Below are positions 4,260 through 6,661 of a stretch of 6,661 nt of DNA, one piece after another (position 1 is the first letter of the stretch; the number at the start of each line of letters is the position of its first letter). The stretch is from positions 1-6,661 of the forward strand of contig JAWXCJ010000079.1 of the NCBI GenBank assembly GCA_034408875.1, written 5' to 3'. The DNA comes from JANNHK01 sp034408875. Its GTDB lineage: Bacteria > Actinomycetota > Acidimicrobiia > IMCC26256 > PALSA-610. A model generated the notes under the pieces. It saw only the letters and a list, made by a program, of their open reading frames with translations. It had not been told where the DNA came from and made no database searches. The position numbers and the translations under genes are program-made.

Positions 4260-6661
4260 ATCTACTCGCTGATCGCGGCCGGGTTGGTGCTGACGTACAC
4301 CACGACCCGGATCTTCAACTTCGCGCACGCCGCCATCGCCTTCGTCGTGGCGCTCGTGTACTTCGAGCTGAACTCGGGCCACGGATGGGACCAAGTTCCG
4401 GCCGCGCTGTTCGCGGTCTTCGTCTTCGCGCCCGTGCTCGGTCTGGTCCTCGATCGTCTGCTGTTCCGACGGCTCGCCCGGGCGCCCGAGACCGCCCGCA
4501 TCGTCGGCACCATCGGACTGTTGATCGCACTCCCCGCGCTCGCGTTGTTTCTCGTCGAGATCTTTCAGGACACGTTTCATTGGGGCGGCTGGGTCGGCAC
4601 CGAGATCGCACCCGACCCGCCCGGCGTCGGGCCCGTACCGCCCGACCGCTACCAGCTCGCGAACACCGTTCCGATCGACTCCGACCAGATCATCGTGTTC
4701 GTTTGCGCGGCCGCCGCGGCACTCCTGCTCTGGATCGTCCTCAGCCACACGCGCCTCGGGTTGCAGATGCGGGCCGCAATCGACCGGCCCGCGCTGGCGG
4801 CGCTGCGGGGCGTCGATGATGCCCGTACATCGTCGGTCGCGTGGGTCCTGGGCGCCATCCTCGCCGGGCTCGCCGGCATCGTCGGTTCGACGTTCCCGGC
4901 GTTCGCATTGAACCCGTTCAACTACACGCTCATGTTGTTCGTCGCCGCGACTGCCGCAGTGATCGGCGGGCTGCGGTCGATTCCGTACGCGTTTGCCGGT
5001 GGAATGCTCATCGGCGTCATCCGCAACCTCGGCGTCGGCTATCTGGAGTGGGGGAAGAGCATCCCCGGGCTGCGCTCCTCCGCGCCCTACTTCTTGCTCT
5101 TCCTCGCGCTCTTCGTCCTCGCGCGCGACCGCTCGCGCCGGGCCGCCGTCTCGACGGGCGAGGCCCCACCGCCCGACTACCTCGCCGACCTGCCCGCGTG
5201 GAGGCGCCTGCTGCCGTGGACGATCGCGACGGCCGCCTTGATCGCGTGGGTGTTCATTTTCTCCGACAACATCTGGCTCGACATCGTCTTGCGCGGACTC
5301 GCGCTCGGGCTCGTGTTCCTCTCGTTCGTCGTCGTCACGGGCCACGGCGGCATGGTCAGCCTCGCGCAGACCGCCTTCGTCACGACCGGCGCGCTGACCG
5401 CGGGCTACTTCTTCGATCGCGGCTGGCCCTTCATTCCCGCGCTCGTCGTCGGCGCGCTGGCGGCGTGCGCGCTGGGCGTGATCGTGGCATTGCCGTCGCT
5501 GCGGTTGGGCGGGATCGCGCTCGCGTTGTCGACGCTCGCGCTCGCGTACATCGGCGACCAGGTCTTGTTCCAGGTCGACTCGTTTCGGAACGAGTCCCGG
5601 GGCTGGGCGGTCCCGCGGCCCGCGATCGGGTTCCTCGACTTCGAGGACAACCGCAGCATGGCGATGTTGCTGCTCGCGCTCCTGCTTCTGGGCGGGTGGA
5701 TCATCCACAACTTGCAGCGATCGGCCTGGGGTCGGGCCATCGTCGCAGTGCGCTCGGCCGAACCGGCCGCGGCGACATCGGGTGTGTCGCCGACGCGGGT
5801 CAAGCTCGCGATCTTCGCGATCTCCGCGTTCATCGCCGGTCTCGGCGGGGTGATGTTCGCGTCGGTCGACGGCAAGATCACCAACTCGACGTGGAATCCC
5901 CTCATCGGCTTGGTCTGGCTCGCGGTTGCGGTGACGTTCGGGATCCGCCGGCCCGGGGGCGCGGTCGTCGCCGGTCTCATGATGCAGGCGTCGCCCCGCA
6001 TCCTGAGCAGCGGTTTCCACTTCGCGTTCCTGCCGACGTGGTTCCACTGGAACGGCACCACATCGGTGTACATCCCACAGATCCTGTTCGGGTTGGGCGC
6101 CATCAACCTCGCGCGCAATCCGGACGGCGTGCTCGCGATCGTCGCGCAACGACGCTGGGAGCGACGCCGGCGCCGCGCCCCCGAACCGTCCGTGGTGGTC
6201 ACCGAGGTGGAGCCCGCCGCGCCCGAGGCTGCGGTGGAGTCGGTCTTGGTGCTCGATCGGGTCCGCGCCGGCTATGGCGAGGTCGAGGTGTTGCACGGCG
6301 TCAACCTCGCCATTCCGACGGGTTCGGTCGTGGCGCTGCTCGGCGCCAACGGCGCGGGCAAGTCGACGCTGGCCGCGGTCGTCGCGGGTCTCCTGCCGCC
6401 GACGGCGGGCGCCATCGTGTTCGAGGGCACTGACGTCGCCCGACTTCCGGCGCACGAGCGGGCCCGCGCCGGCATCATGCTCGCGCCCGAGTCGCGTGGC
6501 ATCTTCCCGTCGCTGTCGGTCGACGACAACCTGGCCTTGTGGCTGCCGTCGTCCGGCGATCGCGACGCCGCGTACGCGCGCTTCCCGCATCTCGCCGAAC
6601 GGCGCAAGCTTCCGGCGGGCAGCCTCTCGGGCGGCGAGCAGCAAATGCTCACGCTGGCGGC
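4212..6661 (+). CDS. LivH-LivM-LivF fusion: two ABC permease domains plus ATP-binding domain, 3'-truncated by the window edge
   Basis: One frame runs from ATG 4212 to the edge without a stop (816 complete codons plus two bases). Residues 1-304 are a LivH-type permease: the N-terminus MEEFLTLVVSGAVTGAIYSL aligns with LivH starts, followed by NFAHA (36-40), a TRLGLQMRAA cytoplasmic loop (180-189) and GAILAGLAGIVG. A charged linker (305-333) follows. Residues 334-636 are a LivM-type permease: VVTGHGGMVSLAQTAF (374-389), LSTLALAYIGDQ, and the coupling loop GRAIVAVRSAE (507-517) with ISAFIAGLGGVMF after it. A linker rich in Arg, then Pro/Glu/Ala (about 637-677), leads to a LivF-type ATPase: AGYG (Y688), Walker A GANGAGKST (711-719), PESRGIFPSLSVDDNL and signature LSGGEQ (805-810). 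Walker B and the H-loop fall outside. Hydrophobic stretches fit about eight membrane segments per permease half. The start is supported by homology, not by a Shine-Dalgarno. LivH/LivM and permease/ATPase fusions are known; how common this exact order is, I cannot say. Confidence 0.93.
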   Translation, partial: MEEFLTLVVSGAVTGAIYSLIAAGLVLTYTTTRIFNFAHAAIAFVVALVYFELNSGHGWDQVPAALFAVFVFAPVLGLVLDRLLFRRLARAPETARIVGTIGLLIALPALALFLVEIFQDTFHWGGWVGTEIAPDPPGVGPVPPDRYQLANTVPIDSDQIIVFVCAAAAALLLWIVLSHTRLGLQMRAAIDRPALAALRGVDDARTSSVAWVLGAILAGLAGIVGSTFPAFALNPFNYTLMLFVAATAAVIGGLRSIPYAFAGGMLIGVIRNLGVGYLEWGKSIPGLRSSAPYFLLFLALFVLARDRSRRAAVSTGEAPPPDYLADLPAWRRLLPWTIATAALIAWVFIFSDNIWLDIVLRGLALGLVFLSFVVVTGHGGMVSLAQTAFVTTGALTAGYFFDRGWPFIPALVVGALAACALGVIVALPSLRLGGIALALSTLALAYIGDQVLFQVDSFRNESRGWAVPRPAIGFLDFEDNRSMAMLLLALLLLGGWIIHNLQRSAWGRAIVAVRSAEPAAATSGVSPTRVKLAIFAISAFIAGLGGVMFASVDGKITNSTWNPLIGLVWLAVAVTFGIRRPGGAVVAGLMMQASPRILSSGFHFAFLPTWFHWNGTTSVYIPQILFGLGAINLARNPDGVLAIVAQRRWERRRRRAPEPSVVVTEVEPAAPEAAVESVLVLDRVRAGYGEVEVLHGVNLAIPTGSVVALLGANGAGKSTLAAVVAGLLPPTAGAIVFEGTDVARLPAHERARAGIMLAPESRGIFPSLSVDDNLALWLPSSGDRDAAYARFPHLAERRKLPAGSLSGGEQQMLTLA

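Noticed and set aside
4841..6433. A + strand frame of 530 codons in another phase
   Set aside because: It is Arg-rich, has no membrane segments or family motifs, and overlaps the permease-ATPase frame starting at 4212, which explains the DNA.
4167..6644. A continuous minus-strand frame of about 825 codons antisense to the fusion gene
   Set aside because: Its product is a composition-driven mix of Arg, Asp, Glu, Gln and His with no recognisable domain, while the + strand beneath it encodes unmistakable LivH, LivM and LivF motifs. Long antisense frames are common opposite high-GC genes.

Overview
The window is high-GC DNA (roughly two thirds G+C by eye). All recognisable genes lie on the + strand in one tight run, with gaps of 3, 42, 7 and 25 nt. 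The GC content, the lipoprotein with a long Asp/Glu/Thr-rich tether, and luciferase-like (LLM) oxidoreductases beside a Liv-type transporter suggest an actinobacterium, possibly an Acidimicrobiia-like lineage. That assignment is inference: there is no rRNA or other marker gene here.

Layout. Positions 1-873 hold the 3' part of an LLM-class flavin-dependent oxidoreductase; its start lies outside the window. Positions 877-1872 hold a second, complete and clearly different LLM oxidoreductase. A 42-nt intergenic stretch with nested inverted repeats follows. Then come a stand-alone LivG-type ATPase (GTG start, 1915-2691) and a lipoprotein substrate-binding protein of the branched-chain amino acid/amide family (2699-4186). 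From ATG 4212 one reading frame stays open to the window edge (816 complete codons). It joins a LivH-type permease, a LivM-type permease and a LivF-type ATPase in a single polypeptide. Longer-looking frames over the same DNA, including one of about 2.5 kb on the minus strand, are shadows of this gene.

Together the last three genes encode all five usual parts of a Liv/HAAT importer: binding protein, two permeases and two ATPases. The two flavin enzymes just upstream suggest that the operon imports and then oxidises an organic compound. The substrate cannot be read from the sequence.

The two most notable items are the LivH-LivM-LivF fusion and a strong inverted repeat around its start codon. 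The repeat has 12 perfect base pairs, extending to 18 with one bulge and 21 with a further mismatch, and the leader has no visible Shine-Dalgarno sequence. A second, weaker nested inverted repeat overlaps the Shine-Dalgarno of livG. Both structures overlap translated or start-codon sequence, so they could set the relative amounts of enzyme, binding protein and membrane parts. I found no tRNA, rRNA, CRISPR array, insertion sequence or rho-independent terminator.
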